NCBI GenBank assembly: GCA_963650485.1
Contig: CAVJLN010000007.1
Coordinates: 10,413 to 74,412, forward strand
From: Suilimivivens sp963650485
GTDB taxonomy: Bacteria; Bacillota; Clostridia; Lachnospirales; Lachnospiraceae
Direction: 5' to 3'
DNA length: 64,000 bases
The position numbers and the translations under genes are program-made. The notes below the pieces were generated by a model that did not search any database, was not told the DNA's origin, and saw nothing but the letters and a program-made list of their open reading frames with translations. Below are positions 1-8,800 of this stretch, one piece after another (position 1 is the first letter of the stretch; every line of letters begins with the position of its first letter).

Positions 1-138
1 GCATTTTTTATATATATGAACTTTTACAGATTATTTTATTGTGCGTTTTGCTACAAGTTTTTCAATGTATAGCAATTTTTGTAATATAAAGAATTGTGGG
101 AGTGCAAAGCACGGAACAATCCGCAGGCATCAAAGCCA

Positions 139-164
139 GGGGCTTTTGACCCCGACATCATATA
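139..164 (-). repeat. Dispersed intergenic repeat, copy 1
   Basis: Read on the minus strand, this stretch begins TATATGATG and continues into a GGGGTCAAAAGCCCC-like hairpin (GGGG and CCCC arms on the plus strand around CTTTTGA). A related TATATGATG...GTCAAAAG start is found at 34776-34800 and a weaker one at 34871-34900. The flank at 100-130 holds CGGAACAATCCG, which resembles the core of the 43-bp repeat at 15182. It probably belongs to a dispersed intergenic repeat family. Function is unknown. Confidence 0.45.
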
Positions 165-169
165 AAGAG

Positions 170-201
170 AAAAAAATCGGAAGCAGAATCTTCTGCTTCC
201 G
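170..201 (-). terminator. Rho-independent terminator of the GH3-GH67 operon
   Basis: A perfect 11-bp inverted repeat (CGGAAGCAGAA / TTCTGCTTCCG, 2-base centre) occupies 178-201. On the minus strand it is followed by a run of eight Ts (170-177). It lies just after the alpha-glucuronidase stop codon and would end transcription of that operon. Confidence 0.9.
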
Positions 202-219
202 ACAGTATATATCTTCTTC

Positions 220-2214
220 CTAATAAATCTTTCTTCCTTTTTCATCTGGGATTCCACTCTTACGGTAGAAGTAAGAGTTCACCTGGTCGCGCCATTCCTT
301 GGCATTGGCTAACTGTCTTGTAAAACGCTCCCGCACCAGTGTATAGCTTTCTTCCGGAAGCTTTCCTTTAAGGGATTCCCAGGCTGTTATCATTTCCCGA
401 ACCTCTTCCACGCCTTCAAAGTGGGTGTCATAAATGTGTTGCAGCAGGGTCTTTCCGCTCGCCAGCTTCCATGTATACGGCATGTGATGGAAGAACAGCA
501 ACAGTTCTTCCGGGCACGTTGCCGGATCGTCATACTTCGAAGCATTCGGCTCGTAATACTGCTGTGCGTATCCTGTTCCGTTGTGTGACCGGTCAACACC
601 AAGTCCCAGATGATCGGCACGATGGTAGGTTCCCCAACGGGAGTACTCATACCCGTCAATGCTCGGGCCATAGTGCTCATGTGGTGTCACCATCCAGCCA
701 ATGCCAAGGGGTGAGGTATATTTTTCATAGGTTGCCCGGGATTCGAGAAGAAGTTTCGTAAGGGAATTGACAACCTCACAGTCACAGCCAAAGGTCAGCT
801 TGACCCATTCCTTTGCAATTTCTTCTGCAGAAAGCGACGTCTGGAATGCCAGTCTTCCGAATCCATAGAAGTTTGCTGCCGCCAGATCATTTCCGGTCCA
901 GTTCGCATCATTACCGGTATTGATTACGGCCGCAATTCCGGCATTCCGGTTTCCCAGCGTCCGGCCACTTACCACATCCGCAACCGTGTCAAGCTCCGGC
1001 TGGCAATAGGTTTTAAAATCCAGTACTTCTTTAAATAAGGGAATCAGATAGCAGACATCGATCTGATGTCCCGTATACTCCTGTGCTACCTGGACCTCCA
1101 GCATCTGATTGGTCTTTTTTAAGCCTCCAAGCAGGGGCGAAACTGCTTCCCGGATCTGGAAATCCATCGGACCATTTTTAATCTGCAAAATCACATTCTC
1201 GTGATAGTCTCCATCCATCTGGATGAAATTATCGTATCCGGCACGCGCCCGGTCCGTCTTATAATCCCTCCAGTCCTGCGTGCAGTTATAAACAAAACAC
1301 CGCCAGATGATGATGGCGCCATATTCCTTCACAATATCGGCAAGCATATTGGCTCCGTCTGCCTGCGTCCTTCCGTAGGTAAAAGGACCCGGTCTTCCTT
1401 CGGAATCTGCCTTTACAAGAAAACCTCCAAGATTCGGGATTCTTGCAAAGACCTCCTTCATCTTCTCTTTCCACCATGCAATGACCTCTGCGTTTAACGG
1501 ATCCGCACTGTCCGGTCCGCCAAGCTCCATCGGGGATGCAAAGTTAAGACTTAAGTAAAGCTTGATTCCATAATCGGCAAATACACTGGAAAGCTCTGCC
1601 ACACGGTCAAAATAACGTTCTGTAATCAGATACGTTGCCGCATCCTTTACATTCACGTTGTTAATCACAACGCCATTTAATCCGACGCTTGCCACAAACC
1701 GCGCGTAATCCTTCGTCCGCTCATTCACCAGAATTTCATTCTCTGCAAAGAAGAAGGATTCTCCGGAATAACCGCGCTCAATACTGCCATCCATGTTATC
1801 CCAGTGATTCAGCATACGGTTCGGATTGTCCGGATTACAAAGCACATCCACGCCTTTCAGAGATTCCTCCATGGCAATTCTGCGAAGCAGGTCAAACACG
1901 CCATATAAGATACCCTTTTCTTCGACAGCCATCAGAAACAGCCGTCCATCCTGCTCCTTCAGATGGTATCCTTCTGCTTTCACACCGCTCCCTTCTTCGG
2001 AAATCCTGCGGATAACGAAGATCCCCTTTTCTGCCTGTGCCAGAGAAGGAAGGGCCAGCATGCCCTGTATTCCACGCTCCAGTTCCCTAAGCGCAGACCG
2101 GATCACACGGTGTTCCTTCTCAAATCCATCCAGCCGGTATTTTTCAAAATAGGCTTCATTTCCTTTCGCAGCTCTTGGAAAGTAATTCAGCCACATCTGT
2201 GTCCACGGATTCAT
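220..2214 (-). CDS. GH67 alpha-glucuronidase
   Basis: The product is a xylan alpha-1,2-glucuronosidase, which removes (4-O-methyl)glucuronic acid from the end of aldouronic acids released from glucuronoxylan; it is probably cytoplasmic because no signal peptide is seen. Family blocks include NGVVINNVNVK, the SEGRPGP acid loop followed by YGRTQADGANML, KNGPMDFQ (general base Asp) and QVAQEYTGHQ (second carboxylate). From the ATG at 2214 the protein is 664 residues, close to the family norm, and GGAGG lies 10 bases upstream. The open frame reaches back to an ATG at 2481 through 51-bp tandem repeats. That ATG has no ribosome binding site and would add an 89-residue charged extension not expected in GH67, so 2214 is preferred. 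The gene follows the GH3 gene in the same operon. Confidence 0.93.
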   Translation of the reverse strand: MNPWTQMWLNYFPRAAKGNEAYFEKYRLDGFEKEHRVIRSALRELERGIQGMLALPSLAQAEKGIFVIRRISEEGSGVKAEGYHLKEQDGRLFLMAVEEKGILYGVFDLLRRIAMEESLKGVDVLCNPDNPNRMLNHWDNMDGSIERGYSGESFFFAENEILVNERTKDYARFVASVGLNGVVINNVNVKDAATYLITERYFDRVAELSSVFADYGIKLYLSLNFASPMELGGPDSADPLNAEVIAWWKEKMKEVFARIPNLGGFLVKADSEGRPGPFTYGRTQADGANMLADIVKEYGAIIIWRCFVYNCTQDWRDYKTDRARAGYDNFIQMDGDYHENVILQIKNGPMDFQIREAVSPLLGGLKKTNQMLEVQVAQEYTGHQIDVCYLIPLFKEVLDFKTYCQPELDTVADVVSGRTLGNRNAGIAAVINTGNDANWTGNDLAAANFYGFGRLAFQTSLSAEEIAKEWVKLTFGCDCEVVNSLTKLLLESRATYEKYTSPLGIGWMVTPHEHYGPSIDGYEYSRWGTYHRADHLGLGVDRSHNGTGYAQQYYEPNASKYDDPATCPEELLLFFHHMPYTWKLASGKTLLQHIYDTHFEGVEEVREMITAWESLKGKLPEESYTLVRERFTRQLANAKEWRDQVNSYFYRKSGIPDEKGRKIY

Positions 2215-2219
2215 TCCCA

Positions 2220-2481
2220 CTTTTCCTCCACTTGGGTATTTTGAAGCATTTCTCTTCTCCATACCCTCTAGTTTCTTTTCTTCTGGGTATTTCGAAGCAT
2301 ATTTCCTCTCTATACCCTGTAGCTTCTTTTCCTCTGGGTATTTTGAAACAAATTTTCTCTCCATACCCTCTAGTTTCTTTTCTTCTGGGTATTTTGAAAC
2401 AAATTTTCTCTCTATACCCTCCAGCTTCATTTCCTCTGGGTATTTTGAAGCATTTTCCTTCTCTATACCCTCCACTTTCAT
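2220..2481 (-). repeat. 51-bp tandem repeats in the GH67 leader
   Basis: Four full 51-bp units (about 2245-2448) flanked by partial units precede the preferred GH67 start. In frame they would encode SKYPEEKKLEGMERKFV and variants. Most units contain GAGGGTAT(G/A) on the minus strand, which resembles a ribosome binding site plus start. The last, divergent unit contains the GGAGG that serves the ATG at 2214. The period is a multiple of three and has no stops, so a translated N-terminal extension cannot be excluded. Confidence 0.8.
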
Positions 2482-2497
2482 CTGAAACAGATTCCGT

Positions 2498-2567
2498 CCT
2501 TACGTCAGTCGTGATCTGTCCGTCATAATCTGTCAGCAGTGATCTGTCAGTCGTGATCTGTCAGCAG
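2498..2567. repeat. 14-bp tandem repeats between GH3 and GH67
   Basis: The core ATCTGTC recurs at 2514, 2528, 2542 and 2556, exactly 14 bp apart, inside units of the type TGATCTGTCAGTCG. The array overlaps the last codons of the GH3 gene. It fills the gap between GH3 and the 51-bp repeats, so the whole GH3-GH67 junction consists of two unrelated tandem arrays. Confidence 0.8.
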
Positions 2568-4711
2568 CAATCAGCCGACACCTTAATGGTGATCTCAACC
2601 GGTTTCTTTCCGGTCAGCTCCACACTCCGGTGATCCGGTCCGTTTGTTCCTACATAACAGATTGCTTCTCCTTCATGGTAGCAAAGTCTTCCTTCTTCAT
2701 CGCAGAGTCCGAAAGCTTCCTTCGGAAGATTAATTTCCACGCTCTTCTTCTCCCCCTTCTTAAGAGAAACCTTCTTAAGTCCCTTAAGCTGTGCATTCGG
2801 TGTATCCTCTGCACAGATCTTCACATAAACCTGAACAGTTTCCGCACTGTCATATTCTCCAAGATTGGAAATCTCTGCGGTTACGGTAATGCCATCCTCT
2901 GTAAGCACTTCGCAGTCTGCCTTTACATTGGAAAGCTCATATTCATTATAGGAAAGTCCGTAACCAAACGGATACATGGCATCCTGCTTCATATAGCGGT
3001 AGGTTCTTCCCTTCATGGAATAATCGGTAAACTCCGGCAGTTCATCAATGCTGTGATAGAACGTAAGTGGAAGCTTTCCTTCCGGGCTTACATCGCCAAA
3101 CAGAATATTCGCAATTGCCTTGCCGCCGACAGCACCCGGATACCAGCCTTGGATGATTGCCGGAATATGCTCGCCGGCCCAGTTAAAGGAAAGCGCGCTT
3201 CCGGAAAGCACTACAAGCACGACCGGCTTGCCGCTTTCATATGCCATCTTAAGAATTTCAAGCTGTAAGCCCGGAAATTCTAAGTCACGCTTATCTCCGC
3301 TTCCGTACTGGTTACCGGTATCGCCCTCTTCTCCTTCCAGAGTCGCATCAAGTCCAAGACACATGACGACAACATCACTTGCTGCGCAGATGCCGCGCAC
3401 TTCGGAATGACGATCCTTTCCCTGACTTAAATTACTCATTCCTTCTTTATATAAATGACAGCCATCGGATACGAGCACACGCACCTCATCACCGACATAC
3501 TCCTGAATTCCTTCGGAAATTGTGTAATACCTAGATGCGGTTCCTTCATAGTTACCAACCAGTGCCGCACGGCTGTTGGCATTCGGTCCGATCACACCGA
3601 TAGTTTTGATCTTCGACTTATCCAATGGAAGCATATGGTTCTCATTCTTTAAAAGCGTAATACACTTCTCGGAAGCCTTGAGATTTAACTCCTGCATCGG
3701 CTTGGAATCCACTACCTCATAGGTAATCTGATCATAAGGATTCTCCCCCTTCTGATCGAAAGCACCCAGCATCATACGGGTGGTAAACAGGTGAACCAGT
3801 GCTTCATCAAGGCGTTCCTCCTTCACCATTCCCTTTTCTACTGCTTCCTTTAAATAGCCAAATAATGTACCGCAGTTTAAGTCGCAGCCGTTGTTCATGG
3901 CAAGGGCAGCAGACTCTAACGGGGTATCCGTTACCATATGTCCTTCATGGAAATCCTTGATTGCCCAGCAGTCCGATACCACATGACCTTCAAAGCCCCA
4001 TTCTTTTCTTAAAATATCCTGTAACAATGTCTTGCTTCCGCAGCAGGGCTCGCCATTTGTACGGTTATATGCGCCCATCACTGCCTCTACCTTTCCTTCC
4101 TGCACACAGGTCTTGAAAGCCGGAAGATAGGTTTCATACATATCCTGCTTTGTTGCCACCGCATTGAAATGATGACGCAGATCCTCCGGTCCGCTGTGTA
4201 CCGCGAAATGCTTGGCACAGGCTGCTGCCTTTAAGTATTTTTCATCATGTCCCTGAAGACCCTCGACATAACGCACACCCATACGGGAGGTCAGATAGGG
4301 ATCCTCTCCGAAGGTTTCATGTCCGCGTCCCCATCTGGGATCACGGAAAATATTGACATTGGGTGACCAGAAGGTCAGGCCCTTATAAATATCCGTATCG
4401 TCATATTCCTGCTGCATATTGAATTTGGCACGTCCTTCCGTGGATACCGCTTCTGCCACTTCCTCTGCCAGATCCTCATCGAACGTAGCGGCAAGTCCGA
4501 TCGCCTGTGGAAATACAGTAGCTGCTCCGGCTCTCGCCACTCCATGAAGCGCTTCATTCCACCAGTTGTAAGCCTTGATTCCGAGGCGTTCAATTGCAGG
4601 TGCCTGATAAAGTGTCTGTTGTACTTTTTCTTCCAGCGTCATCTTCGACACAAGTTCTTTCGCACGTTTCGCGTATTCCGCACGCTTTTCTTCATTTCTA
4701 ACTAATTCCAT
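2561..4711 (-). CDS. GH3 beta-xylosidase/beta-glucosidase
   Basis: This exo-acting glycoside hydrolase family 3 enzyme probably removes xylose (or glucose) from the non-reducing end of short oligosaccharides. It has the xylosidase-type N-terminal block NWWNEALHGVARAGAATVFP, the KHFAVHSGPE loop and the nucleophile motif VVSDCWAI (Asp about residue 247 from the chosen start). An alpha/beta sandwich domain and a C-terminal fibronectin-III-like domain follow. The ATG at 4711 gives 716 residues, the normal size for this subgroup, and has AAGGAG 8 bases upstream. An in-frame ATG at 4825 would add 38 residues without a ribosome binding site. No signal peptide is seen. It is the first gene of the GH3-GH67 operon, divergent from the AraC regulator. 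Xylosidase specificity is inferred from the GH67 neighbour. Confidence 0.92.
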   Translation of the reverse strand: MELVRNEEKRAEYAKRAKELVSKMTLEEKVQQTLYQAPAIERLGIKAYNWWNEALHGVARAGAATVFPQAIGLAATFDEDLAEEVAEAVSTEGRAKFNMQQEYDDTDIYKGLTFWSPNVNIFRDPRWGRGHETFGEDPYLTSRMGVRYVEGLQGHDEKYLKAAACAKHFAVHSGPEDLRHHFNAVATKQDMYETYLPAFKTCVQEGKVEAVMGAYNRTNGEPCCGSKTLLQDILRKEWGFEGHVVSDCWAIKDFHEGHMVTDTPLESAALAMNNGCDLNCGTLFGYLKEAVEKGMVKEERLDEALVHLFTTRMMLGAFDQKGENPYDQITYEVVDSKPMQELNLKASEKCITLLKNENHMLPLDKSKIKTIGVIGPNANSRAALVGNYEGTASRYYTISEGIQEYVGDEVRVLVSDGCHLYKEGMSNLSQGKDRHSEVRGICAASDVVVMCLGLDATLEGEEGDTGNQYGSGDKRDLEFPGLQLEILKMAYESGKPVVLVVLSGSALSFNWAGEHIPAIIQGWYPGAVGGKAIANILFGDVSPEGKLPLTFYHSIDELPEFTDYSMKGRTYRYMKQDAMYPFGYGLSYNEYELSNVKADCEVLTEDGITVTAEISNLGEYDSAETVQVYVKICAEDTPNAQLKGLKKVSLKKGEKKSVEINLPKEAFGLCDEEGRLCYHEGEAICYVGTNGPDHRSVELTGKKPVEITIKVSADCC

Positions 4712-4848
4712 AAGCTTTCTCCTTGCATTTTCATCTGTCTGCTGCCAAACAGCTTCCTTAGGTTCATGCTGCATAGCTGTCCAGACTCCTGTCTTAAGTA
4801 TAGTACGTGCCCCCCTTATATGCATTTTATTTCTTGCGTAGTTCTAAT

Positions 4849-4888
4849 CAAATATTGCTCTTTCGACCCAGGCAAATGTTGCTCTTTC
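4849..4888. promoter_or_regulatory. Direct-repeat operator, AraC-GH3 divergent region
   Basis: CAAATATTGCTCTTTC (4849-4864) is followed by CAAATGTTGCTCTTTC (4873-4888), with one mismatch in 16 and a 24-bp period. AraC-family regulators typically bind direct repeats of this size. The site lies 139-178 bp upstream of the GH3 start and 75-115 bp upstream of the divergent AraC gene. The 13-base core CAAATATTGCTCT recurs exactly at 11759-11771, upstream of the esterase-GH2 pair. Confidence 0.6.
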
Positions 4889-4962
4889 ATTTGACGTCCT
4901 CTCAGAATTAGCGTATTCTTATCTTAACTGGTTTTACGAACCTGCTTATGGGGGAATCTGAC

Positions 4963-5859
4963 ATGATCGCTATTTTAAACGGAACACACGAAACCGTCAC
5001 CTATAAAGAGTTACAGGGCATCCGTCTGTGGCACAACCGGGAATACGAGGATTACCCGCTTCACTGGCATACTGCGCTTGAAATCATCATGCCTTTTGAT
5101 AATGAGTATACGGTTGTAATAGACGGCAAGCCACATATCCTGAATGAGGGAGACATCTGGATCACCGCTCCGGGCACGCTCCATGAGCTGAGAGCGCCAA
5201 AAACCGGGGAACGTCTGATTCTTCTTTTTGACTACAGCCTGATCTGCAATGTCAAGGGTATGGACTCCCTGTTGCAGACCATCCATCCGTTTCTGTTGGT
5301 ACGCCGTGATTCCCATGGCGATCTGAATGGAAAGCTGCGGTTTTATCTGGAAGAAATCAGCCGCGAATACGACTACTCCCAACCCTATGCGGAGGCAGCC
5401 ATCTATTCCCTGATGATCCGCTTTTTCGTGACGCTCGGACGCGCCAATATCAATCCCCAGGAAATGTTCCCCGGCATTACCTCGAGCAAACAGCACGAAT
5501 ATGTGGACAAATTCATGAACGTCTGCAATTACATTACCGAGCACTGCACCGAAAACATTACCGTAGACGAACTGGCTTCACTTGCCGGCTTTTCCAAGTT
5601 TCATTTTGCCCGGCTCTTTAAGCAGTTCACGAATACCTCGTGCTATGACTATATCATCCAGAAACGGATTGCTTACGCAGAAAAGCTGCTGATCGAACCG
5701 GATCTTTCCATTACGGAAGTTTCCATGCGTTCGGGATTCAACAGCCTCTCTACTTTTAACCGTATTTTTAAATCTGCCAAAAACTGTACCCCATCTGAGT
5801 ACAAGAAATTAAACCGTGCCAATCAGAAGTGTACTTCCGTACCGGCCGGCAGGAATTGA
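4963..5859 (+). CDS. AraC-family transcriptional regulator
   Basis: A cupin-type sensing domain (residues about 20-110, with LHWHTALEIIM and EGDIWITAPGTLHEL) is joined to a C-terminal double helix-turn-helix DNA-binding domain (about 190-290, ending GFNSLSTFNRIFKSAKNCTPSEYK). It is likely an activator of the xylan-type locus, responding to a released sugar. The ATG at 4963 has GGGGGA six bases upstream; the ATG at 4948 lacks a ribosome binding site. The gene is divergent from GH3, with direct repeats between them that may be its operator. Its 3' end overlaps the convergent GH2 gene by 37 bp. Confidence 0.92.
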   Translation: MIAILNGTHETVTYKELQGIRLWHNREYEDYPLHWHTALEIIMPFDNEYTVVIDGKPHILNEGDIWITAPGTLHELRAPKTGERLILLFDYSLICNVKGMDSLLQTIHPFLLVRRDSHGDLNGKLRFYLEEISREYDYSQPYAEAAIYSLMIRFFVTLGRANINPQEMFPGITSSKQHEYVDKFMNVCNYITEHCTENITVDELASLAGFSKFHFARLFKQFTNTSCYDYIIQKRIAYAEKLLIEPDLSITEVSMRSGFNSLSTFNRIFKSAKNCTPSEYKKLNRANQKCTSVPAGRN

Positions 5860-8800
5860 ACACTTTGAAGATCGAAGCAGCTTCCCGGAAGGAAAACGAA
5901 GCTGACATCCCATTTGCCTTTTACGGGTGTCAAAGAGAACGCTTTCTCCGTATACTCCCCACACATCGGGAATTCCACAAGCTGCTTGATTTCTTCCTCT
6001 CCCTGTGAGAACCGGATATGAAGACTGTTGCTGCTTTCCGGTGCCCGTCCGCAGATCCGGAGACCTGCGGTTCCTTCTTCTCCAAAATCCATTCCCGTAT
6101 AAGTAATCGTCACATTGTTTCCGATTCCGGTGATTGCACATTCTTCCTTCGTAAAGGTATCCCCATAAACCGAATCCGCTTCTGCCGCGTTCAAAGACAG
6201 CCATGCTTTTTGCAGCTTTCTGAATACAAAACCCTTCAGATGGATCTTCTGACGAACCACTATGCTGATCGTATTGATCCCGGTAACCCGTTTTGCCAGG
6301 GAATAGGTTTCTTCCTGATAGGTGTTCCAGATGGAGGGCTTCTGATAGATCACATCCGCAAGCAGTTGACAGCCTTCTTCTCCCGGAACTCCTTCATAAA
6401 TCCGGATCGGATATTCTTCGCTTGTCAGTGCAAAAATCGGCATTGTGATTTCATCGGATCCCACCGGTCCAAAATCAATGTTTCCAAATGTTACTACGGT
6501 TTCTCCATCCCGTGCCGTTGCTACGCCACGTTCGTTTCCGTTACTGACCTCTCCCTGATACGAAGTATATAGACTTCCTGAAATCAGCTCATAAGGATTC
6601 CGGTACGCCTGTCCCATACCTTCTACTGTAAATTCCAACTGGCTGATCACACGGATTCCATCTGTGCCGCTGCGTGACATACACCGAAGATAAAAACTGC
6701 CATCTCCCATTGCATGAAGGTGTGCGGTATGCCCCTGCACCAGGAGCTTAACGAGATTGGAATCCACGCCATGCTCATCCACCACGCGGAACATCAGCTG
6801 GCGGTCCGTAGCTTCCCTCGGCTCAATCTCCGCTTCCACGATAAGATCCGGCTGTTTCTTCGAAAGATTCTGTCCCATAGGCGCATGCAGGGCGATCTTT
6901 CGCACCGGAATCTCTGCCTGTTTCTCTTCCGGTCTTTCTTCCTGACTCTGTTTTTCTTCCTCTTTCAGCCTTGCTTCTGGACTCTGTTTTTCTTCCTCTT
7001 CCTTCCTTTCTTTCCGGCTCTGTTGCTGTTCTTCTTCCAACCGTTCTTTCCGGCTCTGTTGTTGCTTTTCTGCTTTCTGCTTCTGTTCTTCCTGGCTCTC
7101 CCCGTATCTCTCTTCGTAATCTTCTATCCATTCTGTCTGTCTAGGGGCAGGTTTTTCTGCGAATAAATCCTGAAAAGCTTCACGATAAATATGCAGTGCC
7201 TTCTCTCCATTCATAAATGGAATCATCTGATCAATTTCCACGACTTCACAGACTAGCTCCGCACTCTTTAATCCCTTTCCGGAAACCCGGATTCGGACAG
7301 CCCCCGGTATCATTCCGGTCTCAATGATGGCAAGAAGCTTTCCACTGAACAAGCGGCGGCTGTTTCCCTTATAGCTGTCCTCATCGGTACTGTCTCCATT
7401 ATCCAGTCCCACAAGGCGTCCTGCCCCTTCGACCTGCACTGTCACACGGTCTGCGGCATTCTCCACCGGATTTCCTTTTTCATCCCGCGTACCGATTTCC
7501 ACAAAGAAAAGATCTCTGCCATTGGCCACCGCAGCTCTTCTTGACGCCTGCAGCACAAGCTCCGCAGAATTGCCAAAGGACGCTTTCGTTTCACGCGCTG
7601 TCACATTTCCCGCTTCATCATAGGCAACGGCATATAACACACCCTTTTCATAAGGCAGTGAATAGTCTGCAATGATATGATGACCGCTCCCCTTTTCATG
7701 CGTCAGCTGCTGCCGGCCGCAGCTCTTTCCATTGCAGAACAGTTCTACAAATGGCGCATTGGAACAGACACGGACATCAATGCTCTGCCCCTCATTAAAG
7801 TCCCAGTATGGGAAAATATGAATCATCGGTGCTTTCCGGTAATCGGTCCATGCCGACTGCCAGACATAATAGGCATCCTTCGGGAAGCCTGCCGTATCCA
7901 CCTGTCCGAAGTAGGAATTCTTCGTGTGATACGGCGTCGGCTCTCCGATGTAATCAAATCCGGTCCACAGGAACTGCCCCATGGAAAAATCCATATCCCG
8001 GTCTTCACAGACACATCTCTCCATAGACTTCGCCCCCCAGCTTGTCGGGCTGTTTCCAAGGCTCGAGCACTGCTCATCATCCTCCGTCAGGATACCTGCC
8101 TTTAACGGAAAATGATAAATCCCGCGGCTCTGTACAATCGACGAAGTCTCACTTCCGTAGATCACCCAGTCCGGATGTGTCTTATGATGCTCTTCATAAT
8201 ACTTTTCTCCATAATTATAGCCGGCAAGCTTCACTTCGTCCGCACAGCGCTGCGCATTTTCCCACGGCATATAATTGGAACCGATCGTAATACCTGCATT
8301 TCCACGGTAATCATACTGCTTCACCAGGTCACGCAGCCTCACCGTGATTTCACGCCCATGCGCATCCACGTGGGTATCATATATCTCATTTCCAATACTG
8401 AACATGATGATACTTGGGTGATTCCGGTCACGCATCACCCAGCTTTCTACATCACGCTCACTCCATTCCTTGAAAAACCGCGCATAATCATAAGTGGTTT
8501 TCGACCGTTCCCACATATCAAAGGCTTCCGAAATCATCAGAATTCCCATCTCATCCGCCAGCTCGACCACGGCAGGCGCCGTCATGTTGTGCGTACCGCG
8601 CAGTGCATTCACGCCCATTTCTTTTAAGATACGGAGCTTTCTTACCATGGCAGTCCGGTGAAAGGCCGCTCCCAGTGCTCCCAGATCATGATGCTCGCAG
8701 ACGCCGTTCAGCTTCACCTTCCGTCCGTTTAAAAAAAATCCCTGTTCCGCATCAAATGCAATGCTCCGAAACCCAATCTGACTGTACTCTTCCTGAAGGA

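Noticed and set aside
6714..7166. Plus-strand Phe/Leu-rich frame resembling a membrane protein
   Set aside because: It is the antisense of the Glu/Lys/Gln-rich linker of the GH2 gene; hydrophobicity follows from codon complement.
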